A stretch of 64,000 nucleotides of DNA from assembly GCF_014076495.1 (NCBI RefSeq), contig NZ_CP043575.1, positions 682,001-746,000 on the forward strand. The letters run 5' to 3'. This DNA is from Comamonas koreensis (GTDB lineage Bacteria; Pseudomonadota; Gammaproteobacteria; Burkholderiales; Burkholderiaceae_C). The notes beneath the pieces were generated by a model. That model made no database searches. It saw only the letters and a list, made by a program, of their open reading frames with translations, and was not told the origin of the DNA. Both the position numbers and the translations under genes were made by a program. Numbering within the stretch: position 1 is the stretch's first letter; every line of letters begins with the position of its first letter. This document shows positions 26,143 to 34,661 of this stretch, piece after piece.

Positions 26143-28608
26143 TCAATCGTAATTGCTGAAACGGCTGGGTACTGCAGCGCCGTTGCCGCTGGGCAGAGAC
26201 TGGTAGCCGGGCACGTTTTCGCGCATGCTGGCCAGCGGGTCAGCGCCCAGGGTGAGTTTGGTCAGGCCGGTAAATTCCATCTGGAACAGCAGCTTGGTGT
26301 TGGACTGCACCAGCGAGTTCTGCAAGCGCTGCAGCACAATGCGGCTGCTCCAGCAGCATCCGGCGTATTCCACACCGACCACAGAGTCCACCAGTTTCTT
26401 GTCGCGCATGCTGTAGTTCAGGCGGCCCACAGTGTACCAGCGGCCTTCGCCCTTGGCTTTTTTGCCCCCGGAGCCAAAGATTTCATTGACTGGCCATTGC
26501 CAGCCCAGGTCCATCTGCTCGCTGTTCTGCGCCTGGTAGCGGTAGGCCAGTGCCAGCGTCTTGTAGTCGCCGGGCTTGTAGCGCGCCTGCATGGTCGAGC
26601 GCACCGAGCGGCCGCTGTCCGGGTTGAACTGCACCGTGGTGTCAAAGCCCCACTTGGGTGTCCAGTTGATGCCCGCGCCCAGCATGATGTCCGACCAGCG
26701 CTCTTCGACCGAGCTGGCATTGGGCATGACCACGCGCTGGTCCGAGAAGCGCAGGCGCTGGGCGATGCCAAAGCGCGCGGCCTCGGCGCCGGTCTCGGCA
26801 TCGAGAAAGCGCGTGGTGGCGCCCACGGTCAGCATATTGTTGTCGGCAATGCGGTCATAGCCGCTGAACGAGTTCGAGCTGAAGATGGTCGCAAAGCTGA
26901 AGTCGTACGGCGCCGTGTCGTAGACCGGGATCATGCTCTGGTCGCGGTAGGGCGTGTAGGTGTAGAAGGCGCGCGGCTCCAGCGTCTGGATCAGGTTGCG
27001 GCCAAACAGGCGTGTGCTGCGCTCAAAGGTCAGGCCGCTGTCGAGGCTGACGGTGGGCACGGTGATGCTGGCGCTGCTGACGGTGGCCAGGCCCGAGTTG
27101 TCAAAGTTGTAGTGCCGGGTGTTGAGCATCAGCTTGGGCGTGATGTAGCCCTGCGGCGCAATGAAGGGGCGGCTCAGCTCGGCCTGGATATAGCCCCGGT
27201 CGGCATTGGGCTGGTTGAGCAGGCTGGTGTCGGCACGGAAGCGCGTGGCATCGGCCTCGATCGAGCCTTCCAGGCCCAGCGGCAGGTTCTGCGGCGTGTA
27301 GCGGTACTGCAGCTGGGGCATGCGGTCATACGGCGGCACGATCGGCGAGAGCGAGTCCTGCAGGGTCTGCCACTTCTGCGCGCGCAGCAGCAGGCTGTGG
27401 TCATCGCGCGACCAGCTGGCCGAGGCTTCGCTGTTGAGCAGGCGCTCGTTGAGCTTGTAGCTGTTGCCCTGGAAGTCGCGCCAGTAGTCCGAGTCGCTCA
27501 CGCGCTTGGCGTTGATGTTTAGCCCCAGGCCGCCAATGGGCGTATCCAGGCTGCCATTGTGCATCCACAGCCAGGACCAGCGGTCGCGGTCGCGCAGGCG
27601 GTCGCCGGGCATGTAGAGGCCCGCCAGGGTGCCGCTGTAGGTCGGCTCCAGGTAGCGGAACTCGCCGCCCAGCGCCAGGCCGCGCTTGACCATGGCCGTC
27701 GGCGTGATCGTCGCATCGCGGTTGGGCGCAATGTTCCAGTAATAGGGCTGGGCGTAGGTGAAGCCGCTGTCACTGTCGAGCGACATCGTGGGCGGCAGCA
27801 GGCCCGATTTGCGCTTTTCCGACAGCGGAAAGCTCATCTTGGGGATGGGGATGATCGGCACGCCCTTGAATTCGAGCACGCCATTCTCGGCCACACCGAC
27901 CTCTTCGAGGTTGTCGATGCTGATTTTTTCAGCACGGATGATCCAGTCGGGCTGCCAGCTGGCCTCGTCGTCGCGCTGGCAGGTGGTGTAGGTGCCATCA
28001 TGCACGACCGAGCGCTCGCGGTCGATGAAATCCACGCGCGAGGCCACGCCATAGCCGTTGTTGGGCAGCAGGCGGTAGTTGGCGTCCTTGAAGAATCCCT
28101 CGTTCGAATCGAGCTGCATCTGCAGCTCGGTGCCGTCAAACACGCTGCCGGCGCGGTTGATGTGCACATTGCCATCGGCATAGGCGGTGTTGCTGGGCTC
28201 GTAAAAGCGCAGGCGGTCGGCGCGGATCATCGTGTCGGCGCGGCGCAGGCTGGCATTGCCGGTGACGGTGGTCATGTCCGCCGTCTGGCCGGTGAGCTCG
28301 TCGCCCTCGAGGTAGACCGGCATCTTGCCGCGCTGCTCGGAGCTCAGGCTCTCTTGCAGGCGGGGGCTGGCGCGCAGCACCAGGCCGGCGTCATCGCTGC
28401 CAGCGGGCGCCTGGGCCAGTACCAGCGCGGGCGATGCCCAGAGCATGGCCATGCACAGCCGGGCGATGGTGGTGGGGGAGAAGCTAAGGGGGGTGCGGGA
28501 CAAGGTGCGGGGCGATGTGTTGGTGTTTGCGCGCGCGCGCAGCCCTGCGGCGGCGCCTGCAGGGCGGGGCGAGGCTGGCGCCACATCGGTTAAAGCGTGA
28601 ATATCCAT
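26143..28608 (-). CDS. lptD: LPS-assembly protein LptD
   Basis: The 821-residue outer-membrane protein has a long N-terminal segment with a hydrophobic signal (IARLCMAMLWASPALVLAQA), the periplasmic jelly-roll (MPVYLEGDELTGQTADMTTV in order, then LRRADTMIRADRL) and a large beta-barrel ending in RFSNYD. A Cys in YTTCQRD and the adjacent pair GCCWSSR near the C terminus are the conserved disulfide Cys. It inserts LPS into the outer leaflet with LptE. The ATG at 28608 still leaves about 50 residues before the signal core, so a later start is possible. Confidence 0.93.
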   Translation of the reverse strand: MDIHALTDVAPASPRPAGAAAGLRARANTNTSPRTLSRTPLSFSPTTIARLCMAMLWASPALVLAQAPAGSDDAGLVLRASPRLQESLSSEQRGKMPVYLEGDELTGQTADMTTVTGNASLRRADTMIRADRLRFYEPSNTAYADGNVHINRAGSVFDGTELQMQLDSNEGFFKDANYRLLPNNGYGVASRVDFIDRERSVVHDGTYTTCQRDDEASWQPDWIIRAEKISIDNLEEVGVAENGVLEFKGVPIIPIPKMSFPLSEKRKSGLLPPTMSLDSDSGFTYAQPYYWNIAPNRDATITPTAMVKRGLALGGEFRYLEPTYSGTLAGLYMPGDRLRDRDRWSWLWMHNGSLDTPIGGLGLNINAKRVSDSDYWRDFQGNSYKLNERLLNSEASASWSRDDHSLLLRAQKWQTLQDSLSPIVPPYDRMPQLQYRYTPQNLPLGLEGSIEADATRFRADTSLLNQPNADRGYIQAELSRPFIAPQGYITPKLMLNTRHYNFDNSGLATVSSASITVPTVSLDSGLTFERSTRLFGRNLIQTLEPRAFYTYTPYRDQSMIPVYDTAPYDFSFATIFSSNSFSGYDRIADNNMLTVGATTRFLDAETGAEAARFGIAQRLRFSDQRVVMPNASSVEERWSDIMLGAGINWTPKWGFDTTVQFNPDSGRSVRSTMQARYKPGDYKTLALAYRYQAQNSEQMDLGWQWPVNEIFGSGGKKAKGEGRWYTVGRLNYSMRDKKLVDSVVGVEYAGCCWSSRIVLQRLQNSLVQSNTKLLFQMEFTGLTKLTLGADPLASMRENVPGYQSLPSGNGAAVPSRFSNYD

Positions 28609-28710
28609 GGGAAATAGCCACTGGCCTGTGCATCTGCGGTGCATACATGCACACGGATCTGGATCTGGGGCCCAGCCGGGCGGCAGGGCTTTGTAGAATC
28701 TGCATTATCC

Positions 28711-29877
28711 ATGAGCCAATCTATTTCCCCCATGTCTGACCCTATTGCTGCATCTTCTGTAGCACCCCAGCCTGACAGCGCCAAGCAATCTTTACAGGGC
28801 GTTACCCCAGTTGTGTGGGCAGATGCCACTCGCGCCGCGCAGTTTGCCCCCTGGCTGGCAGCGGTAGCGGCCCGCCATGGTCTGCGGCCCGAGAGCGTTC
28901 GCCTGGCGTCTGCCGATGCGAGCTTTCGCCGCTATTTGCGGGTGGACGACCTGCAGGGCGGCACGCGTATCATCATGGATGCGCCGCCGGACAAGGAAAA
29001 CAGCGAACCCTTTGTGAAGGTGCAAGCGCTGCTGGCCGAGGCTGGCCTGAATGCCCCCCAGGTGCTGGACTGGGATGCCGCTCACGGCTTCATGCTGCTG
29101 TCCGATCTGGGCACGCAGACGGTGATCGAAAAGCTCCAGCCGCCCGATTCCCAGGCCGCCTACCAGTGGTACATGCAGGCGGTCGATATCTTGGTGGACT
29201 GGCAAAAGGCATCGCGCGAAGGCGTGCTGCCCGTTTATGACGAGGCCGTGCTGCGCCGCGAGCTGCAGCTGTTCCCTGACTGGTACATCGCCCAGCACCG
29301 CCAGGTGCAACTGAGCGACAAACAGCAGGCCGTGCTGCAAAACGCCTTTGACGCCATCGTGGCGCAGAACCTGTCGGTGCCACGCGTGTTTGTGCACCGT
29401 GACTTCATGATGCGCAACCTGATGGTGCCCCCCAGCGCCGGTGCGCCGCTGGGCGTGCTGGATTTCCAGGATGCGCTCTACGGCCCGATCACCTATGACA
29501 TTGCCAGCCTGATGCGCGATGCCTTCATCAGCTGGGAAGAAGACTTTGTCGTGGACATCACCATCCGCTACTGGGAGAAGGCGCGCAAGGCTGGCCTGCT
29601 GGGCGCTGACAGCCCCTCGGGCTTTGGTGCCGATTTTGGTGACTTCTACCGCGCAGTCGAATGGATGGGCATCCAGCGCCACCTGAAAGTGGCTGGCATC
29701 TTTGCCCGCCTGACCTTGCGCGACGGCAAGCCGCGCTACCTGGCCGATGCACCGCGCTTTTTGCACTACATCCGCGCAACGGCCTCGCGCTACCGCGAGC
29801 TGGTACCGCTGATGCGCCTGATCCATGAGGTCGAGGGCATCGAGGAGCAAGGCGGCTGGATGATGGGCCGGGGCTGA
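28711..29877 (+). CDS. amgK: aminoglycoside phosphotransferase-fold sugar kinase, AmgK-like
   Basis: The 388-residue protein has the APH-fold kinase motifs: a phosphate loop region SADASFRRYLRV, catalytic loop VFVHRDFMMRNLM, and metal-binding GVLDFQDALYGPITYD. AmgK proteins phosphorylate N-acetylmuramate or N-acetylglucosamine at the anomeric position in peptidoglycan recycling. Its place beside and divergent from lptD matches amgK of Pseudomonas, where murU follows; here rsmE follows instead. Start is uncertain: ATG 28711 and ATG 28732 are both without a good Shine-Dalgarno, and a TAGAAT sits only 11 bp before 28711. Confidence 0.8.
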   Translation: MSQSISPMSDPIAASSVAPQPDSAKQSLQGVTPVVWADATRAAQFAPWLAAVAARHGLRPESVRLASADASFRRYLRVDDLQGGTRIIMDAPPDKENSEPFVKVQALLAEAGLNAPQVLDWDAAHGFMLLSDLGTQTVIEKLQPPDSQAAYQWYMQAVDILVDWQKASREGVLPVYDEAVLRRELQLFPDWYIAQHRQVQLSDKQQAVLQNAFDAIVAQNLSVPRVFVHRDFMMRNLMVPPSAGAPLGVLDFQDALYGPITYDIASLMRDAFISWEEDFVVDITIRYWEKARKAGLLGADSPSGFGADFGDFYRAVEWMGIQRHLKVAGIFARLTLRDGKPRYLADAPRFLHYIRATASRYRELVPLMRLIHEVEGIEEQGGWMMGRG

Positions 29878-29930
29878 ACCTCGTTGCTTCAATCTCTGCC
29901 CTTTCCTGCCATCCACTTTGACCCAGCACC

Positions 29931-30665
29931 ATGCCCCGTTTTTACTGCCCCGTTGAGTTGCGCGTAGGCGCTGCACTGGATCTGCCGCCCGAGGCTGCAC
30001 GCCATGTGCAGGTGTTTCGCATGCAGCCGGGCGAACACATCACCTTGTTCAATGGCGTAGCCGGCAGCCCCGCAGGTGAATACGACGCCACCATCGTGCA
30101 GATGGGCCGCAGCCATGTGACCGTGCAGATCGAGGGCCACACGGCGATCGAGCGCGAAGCGGCCCGCGCCGTGCACCTGCTGGCCGGCATTACCGCTGGC
30201 GAGCGCATGGAATGGCTGGTGGAGAAGGCGACCGAGCTGGGCGTCGCCAGCATCACCCCGCTGGAGGCCGAGCGCTCGGTCACCCGCCTCAAGGGCGACC
30301 GCGCCACCAAGCGCCAGGAGCGCTGGCAAGCGATTGCCGCGAGCGCCTGCGAGCAGTGCGGCCGCAACCAGGTGCCACGCATCCATGCGCCGGTGGACCT
30401 GGCGCAATGGGTCAAGGCCGGCGGCCTGGCCGATGCACAGCGCTTGGTGCTGTCGCTGGCAGACGGCACGCAGCCGCTGGCCCAGGTGGTACAGCAGGCG
30501 GGCGCCCAGCCCCTGGTTTTCCTCTCTGGCCCCGAAGGCGGCCTGTCGCCCGCCGAAGAAGCGCTGGCGCGCGGCAACGGCTTTGCACCGGTGACCTTGG
30601 GCCCGCGTGTTTTGCGCGCCGAGACGGCGCCGCTCGCGGCTTTGGGCTATCTGGCAGCACTTTGA
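29931..30665 (+). CDS. rsmE: 16S rRNA (uracil1498-N3)-methyltransferase
   Basis: The 244-residue protein has an N-terminal PUA-like part (MPRFYCPVELRVG, ARHVQVFRMQPGEHITLFNG) and a SPOUT methyltransferase domain with the knot motifs LSGPEGGLSPAEE and LGPRVLRAETAPLAAL. It methylates U1498 of 16S rRNA. It follows the AmgK-like gene by 53 bp on the same strand and could be co-transcribed. Confidence 0.93.
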   Translation: MPRFYCPVELRVGAALDLPPEAARHVQVFRMQPGEHITLFNGVAGSPAGEYDATIVQMGRSHVTVQIEGHTAIEREAARAVHLLAGITAGERMEWLVEKATELGVASITPLEAERSVTRLKGDRATKRQERWQAIAASACEQCGRNQVPRIHAPVDLAQWVKAGGLADAQRLVLSLADGTQPLAQVVQQAGAQPLVFLSGPEGGLSPAEEALARGNGFAPVTLGPRVLRAETAPLAALGYLAAL

Positions 30666-30984
30666 CCGCAGCCTGTGCGCTGACGAAGCGTTGACTCAAC
30701 GCTGATGGAGCGGCGCCCCCACCACGGGCCCGCCCAAACACTCCCCTCTCTCTCTCCCGTCCACCCCGCCCTGCACGGGTGCGGCGGCGCTGGCCTGCGC
30801 GCCAAGCGCCGCACCACGCCGGTGTTTTTTACATTTCAAATTCCCAATAAGTGGGAATTGAATGGGCCATTCAATTCCGACCTAGGGTTTGCGCTAGGGT
30901 GCAATACAGAGAGCAAATCGACAATTCTGGCATTGATCTTGCAAGATCCTTGTTGTCATTAGTCCCGAAGAATGGGAATTGCGA
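30666..30984. other. intergenic region upstream of the hut regulator
   Basis: This 319-bp region has no gene. Its left half is GC-rich with a pyrimidine tract. Its right half (30830-30980) is AT-rich and holds the overlapping operator palindromes described separately, plus a direct repeat of CTAGGG around 30882-30899. A small palindrome, AGCGTTGA-C-TCAACGCT, lies at 30687-30703. Confidence 0.6.
30839..30878. promoter_or_regulatory. two overlapping palindromic operators of the IclR-type hut regulator
   Basis: AATTCCCA-ATAAG-TGGGAATT (30839-30859) is a perfect palindrome. It overlaps a second one: GGAATTGAATGG, one central G, CCATTCAATTCC (30854-30878). They share the GGAATT core. A further TGGGAATTG occurs at 30973-30981, a few bases before the regulator ATG. 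IclR-type proteins bind palindromes of this size, so autoregulation is inferred. Confidence 0.6.
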
Positions 30985-31764
30985 ATGGATGCTACAGAGT
31001 TGTTGGTCAGCGAGCGCACGGCAGCGGATACCCCGGGTTCCGAGGTGTCGGCGGCCGACCGGGTGCTGCAGGTGCTGGCGGTATTGGCCTGCGCCGGGCG
31101 GCCGCTGTCGGCCAGCGAGCTGATGCAGGGCACCGGCTTGCCCCGCAGCAGCCTGTACCGGCAGCTCGCGCGCCTCAAGCGCTTTGGCTTTGTGGCCGAC
31201 AGTGGCGCGCTGTATGCGCCCGGGCCGCTGGGCCTGCAGCTGGCGCGTGGCTTTGACGATGGCTCCCATTTGGTGCATGTGGCCCGCCCTGTGCTGGTGC
31301 AGCTGTCACAGCAGACCCAGGAGAGCGCAGGCCTCTTGGTAGCGGCCAATGGCCAGGCCGTCTGCCTGGACATGGTGGAAAGCCCGCTGTCGCTGCGCTG
31401 CTCGTTCGACAAGGGCAGCAGCGTGCCGCTGAAGGTGGGGGCTTCTGCCAAGTGCGTGCTGGCCTACCTGCCCGCCGTGCAACGCGAAGCGCTGCTCAAC
31501 CAGCACTACGGCGAAGGCACCCCCGCCCGCGCCGAGGCCGCTGCCGAGCTGCAGGAGCTGCGCACACAGGGCTACATCACCACGGTGGGCCAGGTCGACG
31601 CCGGTGTCTGGGGTTGCAGCGTGCCGGTGTTTGCCAGCGGCCGCCGCGCGGTCGCTGCGCTCAGCCTGATGGCCCCGCAGCAGCGCGTGCAGCACCAGCA
31701 AGCCCAGCTGGTGCAGGCGACCTTGGCAGCAGCGGCCCGCATCTCCCGCAGTCTGGCTGGATGA
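30985..31764 (+). CDS. IclR-family transcriptional regulator of the hut/ABC operon
   Basis: The 259-residue protein has an N-terminal winged helix-turn-helix (AADRVLQVLAVLACAGRPLSAS in two parts, then GLPRSSLYRQLARLKRFGFV) and an IclR effector domain (SVPLKVGASAKCVLAYLP, GYITTVGQVDAGVWGCSVPVF). It starts the gene series that runs into an amino-acid importer and hutDFG, 44 bp before the binding-protein gene. ATG 30985 follows GGGA; a TTG at 30979 is possible. Most hut operons are controlled by HutC (GntR family), so an IclR-type regulator here is less usual. Confidence 0.85.
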   Translation: MDATELLVSERTAADTPGSEVSAADRVLQVLAVLACAGRPLSASELMQGTGLPRSSLYRQLARLKRFGFVADSGALYAPGPLGLQLARGFDDGSHLVHVARPVLVQLSQQTQESAGLLVAANGQAVCLDMVESPLSLRCSFDKGSSVPLKVGASAKCVLAYLPAVQREALLNQHYGEGTPARAEAAAELQELRTQGYITTVGQVDAGVWGCSVPVFASGRRAVAALSLMAPQQRVQHQQAQLVQATLAAAARISRSLAG

Positions 31765-31808
31765 CATTGCGATTTTGCTTGGTACTTGAATTGAAAAAGG
31801 ACTCTCCC

Positions 31809-32549
31809 ATGAACTTCCGTCGCCTGGTCTTGAAGACCTCTTTGATCGCCCTGGCCTGTGGTGCAGGCGCTGCCTTTGCCCAGAACAATGTGCTGCGCGT
31901 GGCCACCGATGCCACTTTCCCGCCGATGGAATTTGTCGAAAACGGCAAGAAGACCGGTTTTGACGTCGAACTCGTCGAGGCCGTCGCGGCCAAGATGGGC
32001 AAGAAGGTCGAATGGGTCGATATCGACTTCAAGGGCCTAGTGCCGGGTCTGATCGCCAAGCGCTACGACATGGCCGTCTCTGCCATCTACATCACCGATG
32101 AGCGCAAGAAGGTGGTGGACTTCACCCAGCCTTACTACGCCGGTGGCCTGGTGGCCATGGTCAAGGAAGGCAGCCCCATCACCAAGCTGAGCGATCTGGA
32201 CGGCAAGAAGGTCTCGGTGCAGGTGGGCACCAAGTCGGTGGGTTACCTCACCGAGCACTTCCCCAAGGTGCAGCGCGTTGAGGTCGAAAAGAACCAGGAA
32301 ATGTTCAACCTGGTCGATATCGGCCGCGCCGATGCCGCCGTGACCGGCAAGCCTGCCGCGTTCCAGTACAACCGCACGCGCGGCGGCATGAAGGTGCTGG
32401 CCGAGCAGATCACCACCGAGGAATACGGCATGGCCATCCGCAAGGACACGCCTGAGTTGACCACCGCCGTGAACAAGGCGCTCGAGCAGCTCAAGGCCGA
32501 CGGTGGCTACAAGGCCATCGTGGACAAGTGGTTCCCCAGCAGCAAGTAA
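31809..32549 (+). CDS. polar amino-acid ABC transporter substrate-binding protein (family 3)
   Basis: The 246-residue protein has a signal peptide (MNFRRLVLKTSLIALACGAGAAFA cut here into its charged start and hydrophobic core) and the family 3 signature: LRVATDATFPPMEFVENG, GFDVELVEAVAAKMG, and DMAVSAIYITDERKKVVDFT. It binds a polar amino acid or relative in the periplasm. Its operon with hutDFG suggests histidine or a breakdown intermediate, which is inference. AAGGA precedes the ATG. Confidence 0.9.
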   Translation: MNFRRLVLKTSLIALACGAGAAFAQNNVLRVATDATFPPMEFVENGKKTGFDVELVEAVAAKMGKKVEWVDIDFKGLVPGLIAKRYDMAVSAIYITDERKKVVDFTQPYYAGGLVAMVKEGSPITKLSDLDGKKVSVQVGTKSVGYLTEHFPKVQRVEVEKNQEMFNLVDIGRADAAVTGKPAAFQYNRTRGGMKVLAEQITTEEYGMAIRKDTPELTTAVNKALEQLKADGGYKAIVDKWFPSSK

Positions 32550-32612
32550 TTGGCAAGGGTGCCGCAGCGCGCTGCCCAGGCAGTGCGCTGATCTGAGACG
32601 ACAGGATTGACT

Positions 32613-33281
32613 ATGGATTTGGATTTTTCGCCCGTCTGGGCAGGGTGGCCCGATCTGCTGCGCGGTGCAGCGGTGACGGTGGAGATCACGGCCGCTGCGC
32701 TGGTGCTGGGCTGCGTGATGGGTCTGCTGATCGGCATTGGCCGGCTCAACCCCAAGAACAGGATCATCTACGGCATCTGCACGGCCTATGTGGCCGCCAT
32801 CCGGGGCACGCCGCTTCTGGTGCAGCTGTTCATTCTGTTCTTCGGGCTGCCGCAGTTTGGCATCATGCTGCCGGCCTTTGCCTGCGGCGTGCTGGGCCTG
32901 GGCATCTACTCGGGCGCCTATGTGTCCGAAGTGGTGCGCGGCGCCATCCAGTCCATCGACCGCGGCCAGATGGAGGCGGCGCGCTCCATCGGCATGTCGT
33001 CGGGCCAGGCCATGCTCTCGGTGATCCTGCCCCAGGCCATCGTGCGCATGATTCCGCCACTGGGCAATGAGTTCATCGCGCTGATCAAGAACTCGGCGCT
33101 GGTCTCGCTGCTGACCATCCATGATGTGATGCACCAGGGCCAGAAGATCATCAGCGTCTCCTACCGCTCGCTGGAAGTGTATTTGGCGATTGCCGTGATT
33201 TATTTTGTATTGACCGGCGTGACCACCCTGGCCCTGCGCCATTTTGAAAAGCGCCTGCGCGCTGGAGGCATGGTGCAATGA
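32613..33281 (+). CDS. polar amino-acid ABC transporter permease (HisM/GlnP type)
   Basis: The 222-residue inner-membrane protein has about five helices and the EAA loop [20 protein letters not shown] followed by [16 protein letters not shown], standard for the HisMQ group. Only one permease gene is present, so the channel is probably a homodimer. Its stop overlaps the ATPase start (ATGA), indicating coupled translation. AGGA precedes ATG 32613. Confidence 0.9.
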   Translation: MDLDFSPVWAGWPDLLRGAAVTVEITAAALVLGCVMGLLIGIGRLNPKNRIIYGICTAYVAAIRGTPLLVQLFILFFGLPQFGIMLPAFACGVLGLGIYSGAYVSEVVRGAIQSIDRGQMEAARSIGMSSGQAMLSVILPQAIVRMIPPLGNEFIALIKNSALVSLLTIHDVMHQGQKIISVSYRSLEVYLAIAVIYFVLTGVTTLALRHFEKRLRAGGMVQ

Positions 33282-34054
33282 CCGCAGCTCCCCAACTTTC
33301 CGAATCCATGATCCGCATCCGTGGCCTGCGCAAGGCCTTTGGCACGCATGTGGTGCTCGATGGCATCGACTTCGATGTGCAGCCCCAGCAGGTGGTGGTC
33401 GTCATCGGCCCCAGCGGCTCGGGCAAGAGCACGTTCCTGCGCTGCTGCAATGGGCTCGAAGCCCCGCAGGGCGGCCGCATCGACATCTGTGGCCGCACCC
33501 TGGTGCAGGACGGCCAGATGCTGCCCGAAAAAGCCCTCAATGCGCTGCGCGAAGAGGTGGGCATGGTGTTCCAGTCCTTCAACCTGTTTCCGCACCTGTC
33601 GGTGCTGGACAACGTGACGCTGGGCCCGCGCAAGCTCCACGGCCTGAGCCGCAAGGATGCCGATGCGCTGGCGCATGACCTGCTGAAAAAAGTGGGCCTG
33701 GGCCACAAGGCCGATGCGATGCCCGGCAGCCTCTCGGGCGGGCAGAAGCAGCGCGTGGCGATTGCGCGCGCGCTGGCCATGCGGCCCAAGGTGATGCTGT
33801 TTGACGAGCCGACCTCGGCGCTCGACCCCGAGCTGGTGGGCGAGGTGCTGCAGGTGATGAAGATGCTGGCCGCCGAAGGCATGACCATGATGGTGGTCAC
33901 CCATGAAATGGGCTTTGCCAAGGAAGTGGCCGATGTGGTCGTCGTCATGGATGGCGGCGGCATCATCGAAGCCGGTGACCCGCAGACAATCTTCAGCAAC
34001 CCGACCAAGGAGCGCACACGCAGCTTTTTGCAGGCCGTGTTGACAAAGCAATAA
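33278..34054 (+). CDS. polar amino-acid ABC transporter ATP-binding protein
   Basis: The 258-residue ATPase has Walker [10 protein letters not shown] (about 46-54), Q-loop [16 protein letters not shown], signature [15 protein letters not shown], Walker [15 protein letters not shown] and the H-loop VVTHEMGFA. It is the HisP/GlnQ type and energises the preceding permease. Confidence 0.92.
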   Translation: MTAAPQLSESMIRIRGLRKAFGTHVVLDGIDFDVQPQQVVVVIGPSGSGKSTFLRCCNGLEAPQGGRIDICGRTLVQDGQMLPEKALNALREEVGMVFQSFNLFPHLSVLDNVTLGPRKLHGLSRKDADALAHDLLKKVGLGHKADAMPGSLSGGQKQRVAIARALAMRPKVMLFDEPTSALDPELVGEVLQVMKMLAAEGMTMMVVTHEMGFAKEVADVVVVMDGGGIIEAGDPQTIFSNPTKERTRSFLQAVLTKQ

Positions 34055-34064
34055 ACGGGCAGGG

Positions 34065-34661
34065 ATGAGCATGCAATTTTTCAGCAGCAGCGCGCTGCCC
34101 GCCGCGCCATGGAAGAACGGCGGCGGCACGACGCAAGAGGTGCTGTGCTGGCCGCCTGGCGCCAGCATCGACAGTTTTGCCTGGCGCATCAGCATTGCGC
34201 AGATCGCCAGCAGTGGGCCGTTCTCGGCCTTTGCCGGGGTGGACCGCATCATCACCTTGCTGGGTGGTGATGGCGTGCATTTGCAGGCTGCCGATGGCAG
34301 CGTGGACCATTTGTTGCAGCACTGCCTGCAGCCCTTTGCGTTCTCGGGCGATGTGGCGCTGGACTGCCAGCTGCTGGGCGGCGCCTCGCAGGATTTGAAT
34401 GTGATGACCCGGCGCGGCCGCGTGCAGGCGCAGGTGACGATCCACCGGGGTGGCAGCCTGCAGCTGGGCAGTGCCCAGGGCCTGCTGCTGGCGCGGGCTG
34501 GCAGCTGGCGCCTGCCTGCGCAAGCCGCTGCGCTGGTGGCCGGTGGCGAAGATGGCCTGTACTGGACCGCTGCGCCCGGCCAGCCGCTGCAGCTGGAAGC
34601 GAGCAGCGACGACGCCCTGTTGATCGCTGTCGCGCTGCAGGAGGTAGCAGCCGGTGTCTGA
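34065..34661 (+). CDS. hutD: HutD-family protein
   Basis: The 198-residue cupin-like protein has the HutD blocks: PAAPWKNGGGTTQEVLCWP at the start, FAWRISIAQIASSGPFSAFAG in two halves, DRIITLLGGDGV, and LNVMTRRGR. HutD sits in hut operons and is thought to tune histidine breakdown, perhaps by sensing an intermediate; its biochemistry is not firmly established. A second ATG at 34071 is possible. The 3' end overlaps the hutF start. Confidence 0.88.
   Translation: MSMQFFSSSALPAAPWKNGGGTTQEVLCWPPGASIDSFAWRISIAQIASSGPFSAFAGVDRIITLLGGDGVHLQAADGSVDHLLQHCLQPFAFSGDVALDCQLLGGASQDLNVMTRRGRVQAQVTIHRGGSLQLGSAQGLLLARAGSWRLPAQAAALVAGGEDGLYWTAAPGQPLQLEASSDDALLIAVALQEVAAGV

Noticed and set aside
28627..28653. 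Inverted repeat TGTGCAT/ATGCACA between lptD and the AmgK-like gene
   Set aside because: It is short, with 13 bp between the arms, and is near the lptD start where chance repeats are common; no regulator is suggested.
30687..30703. Palindrome AGCGTTGA-C-TCAACGCT after rsmE, considered as a terminator
   Set aside because: No T run follows and the stem is modest; it could be a protein site, but nothing supports a role.
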